From Bacilli bacterium (lineage in GTDB: Bacteria; Bacillota_I; Bacilli_A; RFN20; CAG-826), in assembly GCA_017502465.1 (NCBI GenBank), contig JAFVUY010000178.1, positions 1-64,000 of the forward strand: a stretch of 64,000 nt of DNA, given 5' to 3'. This document shows positions 63,612 through 64,000 of this stretch, one piece after another (the stretch's first letter is position 1; the number at the start of each line of letters is the position of its first letter). The notes beneath the pieces were generated by a model. The model did not search any database. It was not told the origin of the DNA and was given only the letters and a program-made list of their open reading frames with translations. Both the position numbers and the translations under genes were made by a program.

Positions 63612-64000
63612 ATGAGCATTTTCGGAAAATCACAAGACACACTTATTACAATATTTGTAATATTATTCGTTGCTATATTCTTAGTAGCAATCATTCTCAT
63701 TTTATATAAATTTGTATTCACCAGAGTCTCTGCAAAGAAACAAATTAAAATTATCGAAAGAACATACTCCTATTTGGACGCTCTTTTATGTGGCCAAGAC
63801 GCTCAATATATTCAAAGATTATCAATCCTCGCTACCTCTAATCTTACCTATATTCCTGTTTATGAAAATTTCAGAAAACAATTTAATGACATTAGAGAAA
63901 TTGAAGACAAATATGCTGAAGCAAAGATTAAACAAGTTAAATCTTTAATAGCCAATAAACAATTCAAAAATATTAAAGATGTTATTAACGAAACTAAGAA
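63612..64000 (+). CDS. ezrA: Septation ring regulator EzrA (start only, runs off the window)
   Basis: 130 residues visible, no stop before the window end. One N-terminal membrane helix (about 11-35, TLITIFVILFVAIFLVAI) with a short outside end is followed by a charged helical region (LLCGQDAQYIQRLSILATSNL, split here, and FRKQFNDIREIEDKYAEAKI) expected to form spectrin-like coiled coils. EzrA restrains FtsZ ring formation at the membrane. rpsD, tyrS and ezrA are also neighbours in Bacillus. Ribosome site AGAGGT. The family call rests on topology and synteny. Confidence 0.72.
   Translation, partial: MSIFGKSQDTLITIFVILFVAIFLVAIILILYKFVFTRVSAKKQIKIIERTYSYLDALLCGQDAQYIQRLSILATSNLTYIPVYENFRKQFNDIREIEDKYAEAKIKQVKSLIANKQFKNIKDVINETK

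Overview
The window is one continuous, AT-rich, gene-dense chromosomal stretch from a low-GC Gram-positive bacterium. It most resembles a small-genome anaerobe of class Bacilli near the Mollicutes/Erysipelotrichia (gut RF39- or Acholeplasma-like lineages); this placement is inference from gene content, because no search was run. The support is Bacillus-type gene order (gmk-priA-x-rsmB-rlmN-prpC-prkC-rsgA-rpe-x-rpmB; tyrS/rpsD/ezrA), no sporulation genes, and several shortened proteins (AddA, AddB, RqcH, a PrkC without membrane or PASTA parts, a one-domain YigZ). TGA is a real stop (rlmN, rsgA) and Trp is TGG, so this is not the Mycoplasma/Spiroplasma code.

Layout. 1-139: G+C-rich hairpin-rich tail that looks like the right end of an IS200/IS605-type element. 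154-2765 (-): CofE-like ligase and FAD oxidoreductase. 2939-5588 (+): ZIP transporter and a four-domain flavodiiron protein. 5614-10281 (-): yggS, a nucleotidase lipoprotein, a SAM-fold protein, rdgB, a TerB-like protein and tRNA-Gly. 10345-12411 (-): thioredoxin, TraX-like and CPBP protease. 12476-16423 (+): YigZ-like, mrp, M24 peptidase and glpK. 16516-23001 (+): addB, addA and a DUF5677-like gene. 22994-26795 (-): NAD synthetase with an N-terminal Phd/YefM-like domain, and a TGS-type nucleoside kinase. 26915-33554 (+): complete F1Fo ATP synthase operon. 33535-37373: two thioredoxin-like lipoproteins around ppa-trmL, and rqcH. 37448-46845 (+): the gmk-to-rpe housekeeping cluster. 46897-49457 (-): rpmB, a PH-like membrane protein and a dTMP-synthesis group (ThyX-like, folD, dCMP deaminase). 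49641-53322 (+): glgC-glgD-glgA. 53336-62525 (+): leuS, coaX, peptidases, trmB, ytpR, nicotinate phosphoribosyltransferase and tyrS. 62590-63195 (-): rpsD with a structured leader. 63612-end (+): start of ezrA.

Main points for a second look: (1) NadE fused to a Phd/YefM-like domain, with the glutaminase cysteine replaced by glycine; (2) an RsmB-position protein that keeps the family outline but has lost the SAM loop and both catalytic cysteines; (3) a degenerate ThyX-like protein beside FolD and dCMP deaminase; (4) an ATP synthase c subunit with the two-carboxylate Na+ motif; (5) a long inverted repeat over the -35 of a consensus promoter whose start site coincides with the addB ATG, one of several apparently leaderless or very short-leader first genes. 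I saw no CRISPR array, prophage or obvious defence island.
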